Counted from the first letter of the stretch, positions 16,867 through 26,265 are shown. The stretch is 64,000 nt of DNA from Caulobacter sp. Root1455 (GCF_001426905.1 NZ_LMFQ01000022.1:62147-126146); one strand, 5' to 3'. Made by a program: numbers and translations. Notes: generated by a model not told the origin, from the sequence alone.

Positions 16867-19800
16867 GCCGCCGCCGTCTCCTTCCCTGGTTGCTGGCGGC
16901 CGTCGCGGCCACGTCCGCGGCGGCGCCGCAGACGGGCCTCGCGCGCCAATCCAGTCAGGAAGGCGTGAACGCGCTGGTGCGCCAGGCCGCGTTCTGGCGC
17001 GAACGCGGCCGCAAGGATCTGGCGGGACAGTCCCTGCAGCGCGCCCTGGCGGCGGACCCCAAGAACGCCGACGCCCTCGCGGCCATGGCCCGCTACGCGC
17101 GCGAGGACGGGGATGTCGCCGGCGCCGAGCGCTGGACCGCCCGCCTGCGCCGGGCGGCGCCCAACGATCCCCGACTTCGCCAGCTGGCGGCCCCCGTCGC
17201 CGCCCCGCCGAGCGCGCGCCCGGCGCCCCCTCCCGTCGCCGCCGCCGCCGCCCCACCGCCAGCGCCTCGACCGGCGGCGCCGGTCGATCGCGGGGGCCCC
17301 CTGCGGGCCGCAGGCTTCGCGGCGCTCGAGAAGGGCCAGCTGGACGCCGCCGCGCGCGACTTCGAAGCCGCGCTCAGAATCCGTCCAGGCGACCAGGACG
17401 CGCTGGGCGGGCTGGGCGTGGTGCGCCTGCGCCAGGAGCGGTTCGCCGAGGCCGAGCCGCTGCTGGCCAAGGCCAGCGCCGGGTCGCCCCAGGCCAAGGC
17501 CCGTTGGCGCGAGGCCCTGGCGTCCGCGCGGTTCTATGGCGGCCTGCGCGCGGCCCAGGCCGCGCTGGCGGCCGGCGACGCGGCCAAGGCCGAGCGCCTG
17601 GTCGCGCCGCTGGCCAACGGCTCCGGCCGCGACGTCGCCCTGGCCCAGCAACTGCTCGGCGACGCCCTGGCGCGGCAGGGCCGCCTGGCCGAGGCGGAGG
17701 CCGCCTATCGCCAGGCGGCGCGCAACGCGCCGGACTCGCCCGACATCCAGACCGGCCTCGTCGAAGCCCTGGTCGCCCAGGGCAAGATCGCCGAGGCCGA
17801 GGCCCTGGCCGCCAGGACGCCCGGCGGCGCGACGGGCTCGGTCTCGACCCGGGCGCGGATCGCCCAGGCCAGGGCCGACGAGGCCTGGGCGGCGGGCGAC
17901 CTGACGGGCGCGCGCGCGGCCTTCGAGACCGCCCTGGCGGCCTTCCCGTCCGAGCCCTGGCTCCGACTCGACTACGCCCGCTTCCTGCTCGAACGCGGCG
18001 AGACCAGCTCAGCGGACGGGCTGATGTCGCCGCTGGCCTCCAGCGTGGGGGCCGAGCCGCTGCACGCCGCCGCGCTCTGGGCCGACCGGCGCAACCGGCC
18101 GCGCGACGGCCTGGCCGCCCTCGAGAAGATCCCGCCGGCCGAGCGCACCGCCCAGATGGACGCCCTGGCCCAGTCGCTGCGCGATCGCGCGGTGATCCAG
18201 CAGGCCAGGCAGGCCGCCGCCGCCGGGCGCGGCTACGAGGCCGCCAGCGGCCTGCGCGCGCTGCTGGCCAGGCCGGGACTGCCGATAGGGACCGCCGGCG
18301 AGGCCGCGTCGGCCCTGTACGACCTGGGCGATGTCGAGCCCGCCCTGGCGGCGGCCCAGCAGGCGCTGGTGGTCGACGTCCCGGCCGCGCCGGCCGCCTA
18401 TGACGGCTTCGTCTCGGTGCTGGCCAAGGCTGGGCGGGACGCCGAAGCCGCGGCCCTGATCCGCCAGGCCTCGACTAAGACCGCGCCCACGCCCGAGAAC
18501 CGCCGCGCCGTGGCGGGGCTGACCGCGACCCTGGCCGCCGAGCGGGCCGACCGCCTGCGGCTGTCCGGCGACCTGGCCGGCGCCTTCGACACCCTTTCCG
18601 AGGCCTCGACGATCGCCCCCGACAATCCGCGAATTCTCGCGGCCCTGGGCCGGCTCTACCTGACCGGCCGCATGCCCGACGAGGCCAGACAGGCCTATGA
18701 GGCCCTGCTGCGTCTCAAGCCGGGCGATCCCGAGGCCCTGGCGGGGATCGCCGAGGCGGCCCTGGCCCTCAACGATCTGCCCGGGGCCCGCGACAATCTC
18801 CGCCTGGCCATGGCGCGCTCGCCCGACAACGCCGATTTCTATCTGCTGAAGGCGCGGATCGAGACGGCGGCGGGCGATCGCCGCGCGGCGCTGGAGGCCC
18901 TGCAGACCGCCAAGGCGCTCGGCGCCCACGGCGGCGGCGTGCGCGGTCAGACCGGCGGCCTGGGCCCCAATCCCTTCCTGAATCGCTCGAGCGCGCCATC
19001 GCCCGCGCGTCCCGCCGCGCCGGTCGCCTGGCTGTCGCCGGCCTCGACGCCCATGGAAGCGCCGGCGGCGGCTTCGCCGTGGGCCGCCCCGCCGCCAGGC
19101 GTCGGTCCCGCCGCCCCTGCGGCGCCGCCGAGCTCGTCCTCGTCGCTGTTCGGCTTTCCGTCGTTTCCGGTCGCCAAGCGAGGTCCCGCGCCCGTCGCGA
19201 CGACGCCCCAGGAGACCAGGGCCGCCGGCATCGACCGCCAGATCGCCGATCTGCGCCGTGACGCCGCGCCGCAGATCGACGTCTCCACCACGTTCCGGCA
19301 ACGCTCGGGCGAGGCGGGGCTGAGCCAGCTGGGCGAGGTCGCGGGCGTCGCCAGCTTTTCGACCTCGGTGCTGGGACGCGGGCGACTGTCGTTCGAGATC
19401 GCGCCGACCGCGATCGATGGCGGAACGGCCTCGCTGGACGGCCGCCAGCGCTTCGGCGCCAACCCGATCCCCACCGCCGTCGCGATCCTCGACCAGGAAC
19501 AGCCCGTGCCGCCCGGCGGGACGCCGATCATCGACGAGGAAGACGTTCCCGACCCCGGTCCGCAGACCGCCGCCGGCGCCGCCCTGAGCGTGCGCTACGC
19601 GATCGGAAGCCTGACCGCCGATGTCGGCGCGACGCCCCTGGGATTCTCGAACGTCGAGGCCGCGGGCGGGGTGAGCTGGACCCCGGCGGTCGGCGGCGCC
19701 GGCCGCGCCAAGCTGAAGGTCGAGCGCCGCCCGGTCACCGACAGCGTCACCAGCTACGCCGCCACCGTCGATCCGGTCACGGGCAAGGAATGGGGTCAGG

Positions 19801-20420
19801 TGATGCGGTCCACCGTCGGCGGCGGCCTGTCCTACGACAACCAGGCGACAGGCCTCTACGCGGACCTCTCGGCCAGCCGGTACGACGGCCGCCACGTGGC
19901 TGACAACAGCGGTTGGGAGATGAACATCGGCGGCTACATCCGGCCCTATCGGACCAGCGGCGCCGAGTTCCAGATCGGGGCCAACCTCAATCACCAGGCC
20001 TACGACAACAACCAGAACCTCTTCACCCTCGGGCACGGCGGCTATTTCAGCCCCCAGCAGTTCACCAGCGTGAGCCTGCCGATGCAGATGCGCCTCACCC
20101 GCGCGACCTGGAACTTCGAGCTGCGCGCGGCGCCGGGCTACCAGACCTACCGCGAGGACGCGGCCGACGTCTTTCCGCTCGACCCGGCCTTGCAGGGGAC
20201 CCTGGAGTCCCTGGCCTCGATCGATCGCAGCATAAAAACCCGGTTCCCGGCCCGCAGCGAGAGCGGCTTCGGCATGGCCGGCTCGGCCGCGGCCGAATAC
20301 CAGATGGGCTGGGCGACCACGGTCGGCGGGGCGCTCAGCTTCGACACCTTCGGCGACTACGACGAGGCCAAGGCCAGGCTCTATCTCAAGCAGCTGATCG
20401 GAGGGCGACAGGCGCCATGA
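16863..20420 (+). CDS. bcsC: Cellulose synthase outer-membrane subunit BcsC
   Basis: 1185 residues: signal peptide (MSRRRLLPWLLAAVAAT...), an extended array of TPR repeats with alanine- and proline-rich linkers (to about residue 690), a Pro/Ala-rich stretch, then a C-terminal outer-membrane beta-barrel (BCSC_C type; about 800-1185) with aromatic strands such as GGYFSPQQFTSVSLP and a terminal LYLKQLIGG. It carries the glucan across the periplasm and outer membrane. The ATG at 16863 overlaps the bcsAB stop (ATGA), so translation is likely coupled. Confidence 0.93.
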   Translation: MSRRRLLPWLLAAVAATSAAAPQTGLARQSSQEGVNALVRQAAFWRERGRKDLAGQSLQRALAADPKNADALAAMARYAREDGDVAGAERWTARLRRAAPNDPRLRQLAAPVAAPPSARPAPPPVAAAAAPPPAPRPAAPVDRGGPLRAAGFAALEKGQLDAAARDFEAALRIRPGDQDALGGLGVVRLRQERFAEAEPLLAKASAGSPQAKARWREALASARFYGGLRAAQAALAAGDAAKAERLVAPLANGSGRDVALAQQLLGDALARQGRLAEAEAAYRQAARNAPDSPDIQTGLVEALVAQGKIAEAEALAARTPGGATGSVSTRARIAQARADEAWAAGDLTGARAAFETALAAFPSEPWLRLDYARFLLERGETSSADGLMSPLASSVGAEPLHAAALWADRRNRPRDGLAALEKIPPAERTAQMDALAQSLRDRAVIQQARQAAAAGRGYEAASGLRALLARPGLPIGTAGEAASALYDLGDVEPALAAAQQALVVDVPAAPAAYDGFVSVLAKAGRDAEAAALIRQASTKTAPTPENRRAVAGLTATLAAERADRLRLSGDLAGAFDTLSEASTIAPDNPRILAALGRLYLTGRMPDEARQAYEALLRLKPGDPEALAGIAEAALALNDLPGARDNLRLAMARSPDNADFYLLKARIETAAGDRRAALEALQTAKALGAHGGGVRGQTGGLGPNPFLNRSSAPSPARPAAPVAWLSPASTPMEAPAAASPWAAPPPGVGPAAPAAPPSSSSSLFGFPSFPVAKRGPAPVATTPQETRAAGIDRQIADLRRDAAPQIDVSTTFRQRSGEAGLSQLGEVAGVASFSTSVLGRGRLSFEIAPTAIDGGTASLDGRQRFGANPIPTAVAILDQEQPVPPGGTPIIDEEDVPDPGPQTAAGAALSVRYAIGSLTADVGATPLGFSNVEAAGGVSWTPAVGGAGRAKLKVERRPVTDSVTSYAATVDPVTGKEWGQVMRSTVGGGLSYDNQATGLYADLSASRYDGRHVADNSGWEMNIGGYIRPYRTSGAEFQIGANLNHQAYDNNQNLFTLGHGGYFSPQQFTSVSLPMQMRLTRATWNFELRAAPGYQTYREDAADVFPLDPALQGTLESLASIDRSIKTRFPARSESGFGMAGSAAAEYQMGWATTVGGALSFDTFGDYDEAKARLYLKQLIGGRQAP

Positions 20421-20929
20421 CCAACACTCCTCCCAAACGCCTTTCTCCGGCGGAGGTGCTCGCCCGCGATCACGCTTATCACGCCGTCCGAAGTTGCTCG
20501 CTGCAGTGGAGCACATTCCTTTCGGCGTTCGCGATCGAGCTGAACACGGGCGCCGAGCCGTTGGAGGTCCGCGGCTTCCTGCGCCAGATCGGTCGCCGAA
20601 TGGCCGAACTCATGGTCCTGCCCAAGACCGACACCATCGAGGCCCTGGAGGCGGAGATGAACAAGGCCTGGACGCGTATCGAGTGGGGCTGGGTGAGGCT
20701 GATCCCCGAAGACGACACCATTTTCATCACCCATGGCGCCTATCCCAACGCGTTCGAGGATCCCACCAACACCGTCTGGCCCCTCGGCACGGCGGCGATC
20801 ATGGAGGGCATCTACGGCGAATGGATGCTCGCCCAGGGCAGTCCCGTCTCCGTGGTGCGTCGGGTCTCGGAACAGAACGATCCGCTGGAGTTTCGCCACG
20901 GCGTCGACGTCGTGCGCGTTCCGCCCTGA
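20417..20929 (+). CDS. bcsD: Cellulose synthase subunit BcsD
   Basis: 170 residues, the normal size for BcsD, a periplasmic cylindrical octamer that guides glucan chains and raises crystallinity in Komagataeibacter. Family features include CSLQWSTFLSAFAIEL near the start, the central FLRQIGRRMA and IEWGWVRL segments, and YGEWM near the end. There is no signal peptide, which is usual for the family. Its ATG overlaps the bcsC stop by 4 bases. Having BcsD with a fused AB synthase marks a type I (acetic-acid-bacterium-like) cellulose system. Confidence 0.9.
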   Translation: MTNTPPKRLSPAEVLARDHAYHAVRSCSLQWSTFLSAFAIELNTGAEPLEVRGFLRQIGRRMAELMVLPKTDTIEALEAEMNKAWTRIEWGWVRLIPEDDTIFITHGAYPNAFEDPTNTVWPLGTAAIMEGIYGEWMLAQGSPVSVVRRVSEQNDPLEFRHGVDVVRVPP

Positions 20930-22050
20930 TGGCGTCGCCCGTGATCGTCAAACCCATGTCCAGATTGGCGGCCCTGATGCGGACCGGCGTCGATTTCGCG
21001 CGAAAAGGTCCGGCGCTCCGCGCCCTTCTGGCGATCCTGTTGCTGGGTCCGCCCCAAGGGGCCTGCGCGATGAGGGACCAGGATGGCTGGAGCACGTTCA
21101 AGGCCGACTATCTCGCCGCGGACGGGCGGGTGATCGACACCGGCAATGGCGGCGTCAGTCACAGCGAGGGTCAGGGCTACGGCATGCTGCTGGCCGAGGC
21201 GCACGGCGATCGCGCCGCCTTCGACCGGCTGTGGGGCTGGACCGGCGTGAACCTCATGCGCGACGACGTGCGGCTGTTCCGCTGGCGCTATGATCCGAGA
21301 GTCCCCCGAAGCGGCGCGGATCCCAACAACGCCACTGACGGCGACATCCTCATCGCCTGGGCGCTGCTGCGCGCCTCCAGACGCTGGAACGACCGGAGCT
21401 ACGCGGCCGATTCCGCGGCGATCCGCGCCGCGATCGCCAAGAGGCTGGTCGCCGAGATCGGCGGGCGGCGGGTGCTTCTGCCGGGCCTGGACGGCTTCCG
21501 CCAGCAGGACGCCGTCATCTACAACCCGTCCTATTTCGTCCTGCCGGCCCTGCAGGCCTTCGCCGCCGCCGATCCGGCCGGCCCTTGGGACCGACTGATC
21601 CAGGACGGCCTCACCGTGGCGCGCGACGCCCAGTTCGGCGCTCAGTCTCTTCCCGCCGACTGGGTCCGGATCAGCGCTTCCGGCGCCGTCACGCCCGATC
21701 CCGGCCATCCGCCTCGCTTCGGCTTCGACGCCGTTCGCGCGCCGCTCTACCTGGTGTGGGGAGGGGTCGCCGGCCAGGCCCCCGCGACCGCTTCCGCGCG
21801 CTTCTGGCGACGGTACGAGGGCGCGAACTGGCCGCCCCCGGCGTGGATCGACGTTCAAACCGGCGCCAAGGCGGCCTTTCCCCTGTCGCCGGGCGGCCAG
21901 GCGGTGGCGCGCCTGGTCGCCGATCTGCCGGCCCAGAAACTCAAACCCGCGCCGGAGGACTACTATTCCGCCGCCCTGGGCCTTCTCGCCGAACAGGCCG
22001 CTCGGGAGCGCCGTTCCCGGGGTGCGTCACAAGGTCCCGTCAGGCCTTGA
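20929..22050 (+). CDS. bcsZ: GH8 endoglucanase BcsZ (CMCax type)
   Basis: 373 residues. A hydrophobic export signal (ALLAILLLGPPQGACA) precedes a glycoside hydrolase family 8 domain. The likely acid catalyst is Glu80 in GVSHSEGQGYGM, with the conserved NNATDGDILIAWALL segment (Asp137/139) and the YNPSYFVLPA motif. It trims disordered glucan during cellulose export in the periplasm. The ATG starts on the last base of the bcsD stop. ATG at residue 10 is an alternative start. Confidence 0.93.
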   Translation: MASPVIVKPMSRLAALMRTGVDFARKGPALRALLAILLLGPPQGACAMRDQDGWSTFKADYLAADGRVIDTGNGGVSHSEGQGYGMLLAEAHGDRAAFDRLWGWTGVNLMRDDVRLFRWRYDPRVPRSGADPNNATDGDILIAWALLRASRRWNDRSYAADSAAIRAAIAKRLVAEIGGRRVLLPGLDGFRQQDAVIYNPSYFVLPALQAFAAADPAGPWDRLIQDGLTVARDAQFGAQSLPADWVRISASGAVTPDPGHPPRFGFDAVRAPLYLVWGGVAGQAPATASARFWRRYEGANWPPPAWIDVQTGAKAAFPLSPGGQAVARLVADLPAQKLKPAPEDYYSAALGLLAEQAARERRSRGASQGPVRP

Positions 22051-22135
22051 CCCGGTTGAGCTTAACGGCGGTTAACACTACATCGCCTCTTGACCGTGGA
22101 ACCAGGGTTTCAAGGGGCAGAACAGGACCGGCGTG

Positions 22136-22420
22136 ATGAGCAAGGATGTCGAGCAACTGTTCCGCAACATCAACCAGACCAACATCCCCTATCGGGAGTT
22201 CGAGCCGCCGAACGTGCCGTCGCCGGCCGTCGGATACGTCGAGCTCGAACGCGAGCTGACGACCTGGGCGGACAACCCCGCCCCCGCCGCTCCCAGGAGC
22301 AAGGTGTTCCGAAGATATCTGTCGAGCGGCAGCGTCGAAGCCCAACCCGCCGCCGGAACCGCGCTGGAGTCGATCTTCGACCGCATGCGCGAAAAGTGCC
22401 AGGCCGCCACCAAGGGCTGA
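22136..22420 (+). CDS. Small protein downstream of the cellulose operon
   Basis: 94 residues, not recognised with certainty. It has no signal peptide or membrane segment. The N-terminal part is polar (VEQLFRNINQTNIPYREF), the middle Pro/Ala-rich, and the C-terminal part carries two short amphipathic pieces (KVFRRYLSSG and LESIFDRMREK) of the kind seen in small cytoplasmic cellulose-accessory proteins. It lies 85 bases after bcsZ on the same strand; AGGA precedes the ATG, and a GTG at 22133 is also in frame. It may be a BcsD-partner or synthase-regulating protein; that is inference from position. Confidence 0.6.
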   Translation: MSKDVEQLFRNINQTNIPYREFEPPNVPSPAVGYVELERELTTWADNPAPAAPRSKVFRRYLSSGSVEAQPAAGTALESIFDRMREKCQAATKG

Positions 22421-22440
22421 ACCCGGCCGCCCGCGCCAAC

Positions 22441-22887
22441 TCAGACCTTCCGGGCGCTCCACCGCCCCCAGCCGGCCTGGCCCACGCCGACCGCGAAGGC
22501 GACCAGTTCGGCGTCGCTCCACAGGTAGTAGGTGGAGAAGAAACTCCACTGCATCAGGGTCAGGTCGATGATGAAGGCCACGTGGGTCAGCACGACCAGC
22601 AGCTGGAAGGCGGTCATGAACAGGATCCAGGCCCGGCGCTCGACCGCGCACAGAGCGATCAGAAACAGCAGGTAGACGATGTCGACCGTGAAGATCCCCC
22701 ACTGCACCGCGGCGCGGTCGGGGGTCTGGACGGCGGCCGAGATGAACCAGGCGGCGACGGTGGCCACGGCCAGCCAGCGCTCCAGCCGTCGGCCGATCAG
22801 CAGGGCCAGGGCGCAGACGGCCAGCATGACCGTGGCGGCGATCTGGGTCGGCAAGATCGAGAAGAGGTCCGAAAAAAACTGAAACAT
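22441..22887 (-). CDS. Small integral membrane protein of unknown function
   Basis: 148 residues with four hydrophobic segments (about 10-33, 40-58, 63-82 and 90-112) and a charged C-terminus (GRWSARKV). It starts MFQFFSDLFSILP. It is transcribed toward the small cellulose-linked gene, convergent with a 20-base gap. No family was recognised; the natural composition and helix spacing argue that it is a real gene. Confidence 0.65.
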   Translation of the reverse strand: MFQFFSDLFSILPTQIAATVMLAVCALALLIGRRLERWLAVATVAAWFISAAVQTPDRAAVQWGIFTVDIVYLLFLIALCAVERRAWILFMTAFQLLVVLTHVAFIIDLTLMQWSFFSTYYLWSDAELVAFAVGVGQAGWGRWSARKV

Positions 22888-22948
22888 GCCGCCCCCGCGC
22901 CAGGAGCGACATGTTTCTCACGAATCGAGATCGCGCCAAGGGCCTTGG

Positions 22949-23293
22949 CTAGGCGCTCCCGACCTCCCGCAGCCGACCGGTGCGCGGAATGTCGCCCTCG
23001 TCCTTGTCGCCGCCGCCCACCAGGGTCACGCGGCGCAGCCCCACCTGGTCCTTGGTCCGCGCCAGGGCCTCGTGGGCGGCGATCAGCGCGCGACGGGCGT
23101 GGGCCATGCCCGAGGCGGCCTCCAGCACGCGGTCGACGGCGTGCTGGCCGACGCCGGCGGCCAGACCCGCCTCGAGCCGCGCGCGCGGCATGGCGGCGAT
23201 CAGGTCGCCCATCAGGGCCAGGGTGGTGTCCACGGCCTCCTCGGTGGTGAACAGGCGGCTGGCCAGTTGCTCGGCGACGATGCGGCGTTTCAT
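22949..23293 (-). CDS. Hypothetical helical protein
   Basis: 114 residues starting MKRRIVAEQLASRLF. It is predicted mostly helical and alanine-rich with a glycine- and charge-rich tail (GGGDKDEGDIPRTG). There is no signal or membrane segment and no family I recognise. The start at 23293 is favoured by GGGAGACC upstream; a longer frame adds a basic leader. It lies between a membrane protein gene and the LuxR/119-residue overlap, all on the same strand. Confidence 0.6.
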   Translation of the reverse strand: MKRRIVAEQLASRLFTTEEAVDTTLALMGDLIAAMPRARLEAGLAAGVGQHAVDRVLEAASGMAHARRALIAAHEALARTKDQVGLRRVTLVGGGDKDEGDIPRTGRLREVGSA

Positions 23294-23373
23294 GTGGCGG
23301 TCTCCCCGCGCCCTCGGGCGCATTGCTGAACGGATGACGGGCGCCCGGCGCCCGCGCGGGTTCAGCCCCGGGG

Positions 23374-24216
23374 TCAGCCGTAACGCAGGTGTTGGAAGAC
23401 GTGGGCCACTTGCCGCGTCCCCAGGAGGGCGCCGATCAGCAGGCTGCAGGCGGCGGCGATGGCGAGGACGGCCAGCACCCGCATCGCGGGGCTCAGGACA
23501 TGATCGTGCCGTCCGCCCACTTCTCGTGAAAAGCCTCGTCCAGGACCGTGGCCGAGATGATCAGGATCTCGCGCAGCACCATCTCCGGCGGCTTGGGACG
23601 GGCCTCCTTGCGCACCGCCGAGACCAGGTCGCGGATCAACGGCGCCAGGTCCTCGGGCGAGAGACTCAGCAGCTGGCGCTCCAGCTCCGTCCAGGCGAAC
23701 ACCGGCATCGGCGGTCGGTTCGCCAAGGGCGGAAAGCCGGAGTCGAAGGCCTCGGCCGCCTCGCGGATCTGCAGCGCCTTGCGGACCAGCTGGCCCAGGC
23801 GAGCCCCCGTCAGATGGGTCGCCTCGTTGTCGTTCGTCACGCTCGTGATCATGATCTTCGTCCGTCTCTGGGGATGTCGAGACGGCAGCGGACGGCGGCG
23901 GCGGGACGGACGACAGTCCCATTGAGTCGCTGTGGGATTCAGTCCCATGGCCGGCCCGACCGGTCGCGGGGGGCGGCGGAGCGGGAGCGGCGATCTGTTC
24001 GTGGGCGGTCAGCGCCCGGGCCGCGGCGCGGCGGCCGCTGACGCCCAGCTTGCGGCAGGCGCTTTCGACCAGGGCGTCGGCGCGCGACTTGGAAACCCCC
24101 ATCAGGGGGCCGATTTCCTTGGAAAGCCTGTGCTCGGCGACCCAGCGCAGGGCTTCCCGCTCACGCTGGGTAAGCAGCTCGATATTGGGCGCCGAAGGGA
24201 TCGAGGACCTGTCCAT
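23374..24216 (-). CDS. LuxR-type HTH regulator with proline-rich linker and C-terminal membrane segment
   Basis: The open frame runs 280 residues. Residues about 12-72 are a clear GerE/LuxR helix-turn-helix (LTQREREALRWVAEHRLSKEIGPLMGVSKSRADALV). A Pro-rich linker follows, then a long region of low-quality composition, then a convincing membrane helix (MRVLAVLAIAAACSLLIGALLGTRQVAH) at the very end. HTH-LuxR proteins ending in one membrane helix are, from memory, common in Caulobacterales. The poor middle lies over another plausible gene (23493-23852) in a different frame. Either both are expressed, or the ends belong to separate genes (the last 36 residues could start at 23484). Confidence 0.5.
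   Translation of the reverse strand: MDRSSIPSAPNIELLTQREREALRWVAEHRLSKEIGPLMGVSKSRADALVESACRKLGVSGRRAAARALTAHEQIAAPAPPPPATGRAGHGTESHSDSMGLSSVPPPPSAAVSTSPETDEDHDHERDERQRGDPSDGGSPGPAGPQGAADPRGGRGLRLRLSALGEPTADAGVRLDGAGAPAAESLARGPGAVDPRPGLGGAQGGPSQAAGDGAARDPDHLGHGPGRGFSREVGGRHDHVLSPAMRVLAVLAIAAACSLLIGALLGTRQVAHVFQHLRYG
23493..23852 (-). CDS. Hypothetical protein nested in the LuxR-type frame
   Basis: 119 residues starting MITSVTNDNEATHL, with natural composition: amphipathic helices (ARLGQLVRKALQIREAAEAF; LAPLIRDLVSAVRKEA) and a proline turn between. There is no signal or membrane segment and no family recognised. It lies wholly inside the 843-base LuxR-type frame on the same strand in another frame, and ends 8 bases before the ATG that could begin the final membrane segment. 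The ribosome binding site is weak. Confidence 0.55.
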   Translation of the reverse strand: MITSVTNDNEATHLTGARLGQLVRKALQIREAAEAFDSGFPPLANRPPMPVFAWTELERQLLSLSPEDLAPLIRDLVSAVRKEARPKPPEMVLREILIISATVLDEAFHEKWADGTIMS

Positions 24217-24334
24217 CACGCTCGAGATCGATCACCGCGTGCGCCCGACGCGCCGCCTGCGGTGCAAGAATGCATTGCGGCCGGCCAAGGCCAAGCCGAT
24301 AGTTCCGCATCGTCATCTCCGTGTGGGACGCGCC

Positions 24335-24724
24335 TTGAATACGCCGACCGGTCCAGACCCCATCGACGTCGCGGTCGGAACCCGCATCCGGGTTCAACGA
24401 CGGCACTTGAAGATCAGCCAGGATGAGCTGGCCCAGGCGCTGGGGCTGACCTTTCAGCAGGTCCAGAAATACGAACGCGGCGCCAACCGGGTCTCGGCCT
24501 CGATGCTGGTGCGCATCGCCGCCAGGCTGCACACGACGGTCGGCAGCCTGGTGGGCGAGGACGTCGTGGCCGAACAGGACGTGGCCATGCTGACGGCGCT
24601 TTCGACGCCGGGCGCGATCGACCTGCTGCGGGCCTACAGCCAGGCCACGCCCAAGGGGCGCAAGACCATCCTGACCGTGGCCAAGACCCTGGTCGAGCCG
24701 GACGAGACGGCGGGCGCGGCCTAG
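24335..24724 (+). CDS. XRE-family helix-turn-helix regulator
   Basis: About 129 residues. The Cro/C1 domain occupies about 12-70 ([20 protein letters not shown], then [21 protein letters not shown]), a pattern typical of alphaproteobacterial XRE proteins. A helical tail follows ([27 protein letters not shown]). The start is probably TTG 24335 with GGGA upstream; GTG 24323 is possible and no ATG is suitable. It is divergent from the LuxR-type gene with 118 bases between, and overlaps the convergent CinA-like gene by 4 bases at the 3' end. The small XRE proteins of this class often control neighbouring genes or phage-like functions; the target is unknown. Confidence 0.82.
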   Translation: MNTPTGPDPIDVAVGTRIRVQRRHLKISQDELAQALGLTFQQVQKYERGANRVSASMLVRIAARLHTTVGSLVGEDVVAEQDVAMLTALSTPGAIDLLRAYSQATPKGRKTILTVAKTLVEPDETAGAA

Positions 24725-25488
24725 GCGGCTCCCGCCTCCAACCGCTCGATCCCCTTGACCCCGGCCTCGGTCAGCGAGGCCACCAGCGCCTCGACAGCCG
24801 CGTCGACCTGCGCCGGATCGCGGCCGCGGATCACCAGGCTGGCGCCGTAGACGTCGGGCGGGGCGAAGAACGGATAGCTGCCGATCGACAGGTCCGGATG
24901 AGCCTTGGCCACCGCTTCCAGCGGCGCGGCGATCGTGCCCTCGCCGGTGCCGGTGACGCGGACCGTCTTGCTGATCACCACCGCCCCGGTGCGCAGGCGC
25001 GGCCCGACGTCGTCGAGCATGCCGCGCATGATCGCCGGCACGCCGGCCAGCACGAAGACATTGCCGATCTGGAAGCCGGGCGGGCCCTGGACCGGGTTCT
25101 TCACCAGCACGCCGCCTTCGGGCACGTGGGCCATGCGCCGGCGGGCGGCGTTGGGCTCGCCCCAGCGCTCGCGCAGCAGGGCCATGATCTCGGGATGCTC
25201 GGGCGCCGTCACGCCAAAAGCCTTGGCCACCGAATCGGCGGTGATGTCGTCATGGGTGGGGCCGATGCCGCCGGTGGTCACGACATAGTCGTACCGGGTG
25301 CGCAGGGCGTTGACCGCGTCGACGATCTCCTGCTCGACGTCGGGCACGATCCGCACCTCGCAGACGTCGACGCCGTAGGTGGCCAGATACTTGGCGATGG
25401 CGTTGAGGTTCACGTCCTGGGTGCGGCCCGACAGGATCTCGTCGCCGATGATCAGAACCGCCGCCGTCACGCGCTCGCTGGCCGTCAT
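24721..25488 (-). CDS. CinA-like/MoaB-type molybdopterin-binding domain protein
   Basis: 255 residues. The N-terminal 170 residues are the MoCF/CinA fold: [30 protein letters not shown] and LAGVPAIM are the conserved blocks of CinA proteins. The C-terminal nicotinamide-nucleotide amidase domain of full-length CinA is absent, so this is the short competence/damage-inducible CinA-like form, possibly an ADP-ribose or nucleotide pyrophosphatase. It is divergent from sfsA with 51 bases between. Confidence 0.85.
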   Translation of the reverse strand: MTASERVTAAVLIIGDEILSGRTQDVNLNAIAKYLATYGVDVCEVRIVPDVEQEIVDAVNALRTRYDYVVTTGGIGPTHDDITADSVAKAFGVTAPEHPEIMALLRERWGEPNAARRRMAHVPEGGVLVKNPVQGPPGFQIGNVFVLAGVPAIMRGMLDDVGPRLRTGAVVISKTVRVTGTGEGTIAAPLEAVAKAHPDLSIGSYPFFAPPDVYGASLVIRGRDPAQVDAAVEALVASLTEAGVKGIERLEAGAA

Positions 25489-25539
25489 CGTCTCGATCCC
25501 CTACATCCGAACATCTCTGCCGTCCGACTTAAGGCCCCC

Positions 25540-26253
25540 ATGCTTCTCCCGCAACCGATGGCGCGCGGCGTGATCGTCCAGCGCTACAAGCGCTTCTTCG
25601 TCGACATGGTGCTGGACGACGGACGCGAGATCACCGCGCACGTGCCCAATCCTGGAGCCATGCTGGGTCTGAAGGACCCGGGCCTGGCGGCCTGGGTGTC
25701 GTGGTCGGGCGATCCCAAGCGCAAGCTGGCGTGGACGCTGCAACTGGTGGAGGCCGACGAAGGGCTGGTCGGGGTGAACACCATGAACCCCAACCGGCTG
25801 GTCGCCGAGGCCCTGGCGGCCGACGCGATTCCCGAACTGTCCGGCTACGCGACGGTCCGCCCGGAGGTGAAGTACAGCGAGGCCAGCCGGGTCGATTTCC
25901 TGCTGACCCACCCCGACCGGCCGTCCTGCTGGCTGGAGGTCAAGAACTGCCACTACCGCCGCGACGGGACCCTGGCCGAGTTCCCCGACTGCGTGGCGGC
26001 CCGCAGCGCCAAGCACCTGAAGGACCTGGCGGCCGAGGTCGCCAAGGGCGCGCGGGCCGTGCAGCTGTTCGTGGTCCAGCGCACCGACTGCGACAGCTTC
26101 GCCGCCTGCGATGACCTCGATCCCGTCTACGCCAAGGGTTTGAGCGACGCCGCCCGCGCGGGCGTTGAAGTTCTGTGCTATCGTTGCGACATAAGCCCGA
26201 ACGAGATCCGTATTTCCCGGCGCATTCCCTGGCGGGACGCGTCGTCAGTTTGA
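25540..26253 (+). CDS. sfsA: SfsA family protein (sugar fermentation stimulation)
   Basis: 237 residues, the usual size. Family blocks: [43 protein letters not shown], then the nuclease-like core SRVDFLL ... [14 protein letters not shown] and [10 protein letters not shown]. SfsA proteins carry a PD-(D/E)XK-like fold, and their role is unsettled (DNA-binding and nuclease roles have been proposed). The ATG at 25540 opens the conserved N-terminus. The map start is 12 bases after its stop, so the two are probably co-transcribed. Confidence 0.9.
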   Translation: MLLPQPMARGVIVQRYKRFFVDMVLDDGREITAHVPNPGAMLGLKDPGLAAWVSWSGDPKRKLAWTLQLVEADEGLVGVNTMNPNRLVAEALAADAIPELSGYATVRPEVKYSEASRVDFLLTHPDRPSCWLEVKNCHYRRDGTLAEFPDCVAARSAKHLKDLAAEVAKGARAVQLFVVQRTDCDSFAACDDLDPVYAKGLSDAARAGVEVLCYRCDISPNEIRISRRIPWRDASSV

Positions 26254-26265
26254 GACCAGACCGCC

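Noticed and set aside
22062-22075. TTAA-N6-TTAA pair before the small cellulose-linked gene, resembling a CtrA site
   Set aside because: The CtrA consensus in Caulobacter is TTAA-N7-TTAA; the spacing here is one base short, and the second half ends in TTAAC only by chance-level agreement. Not called without a second supporting site.
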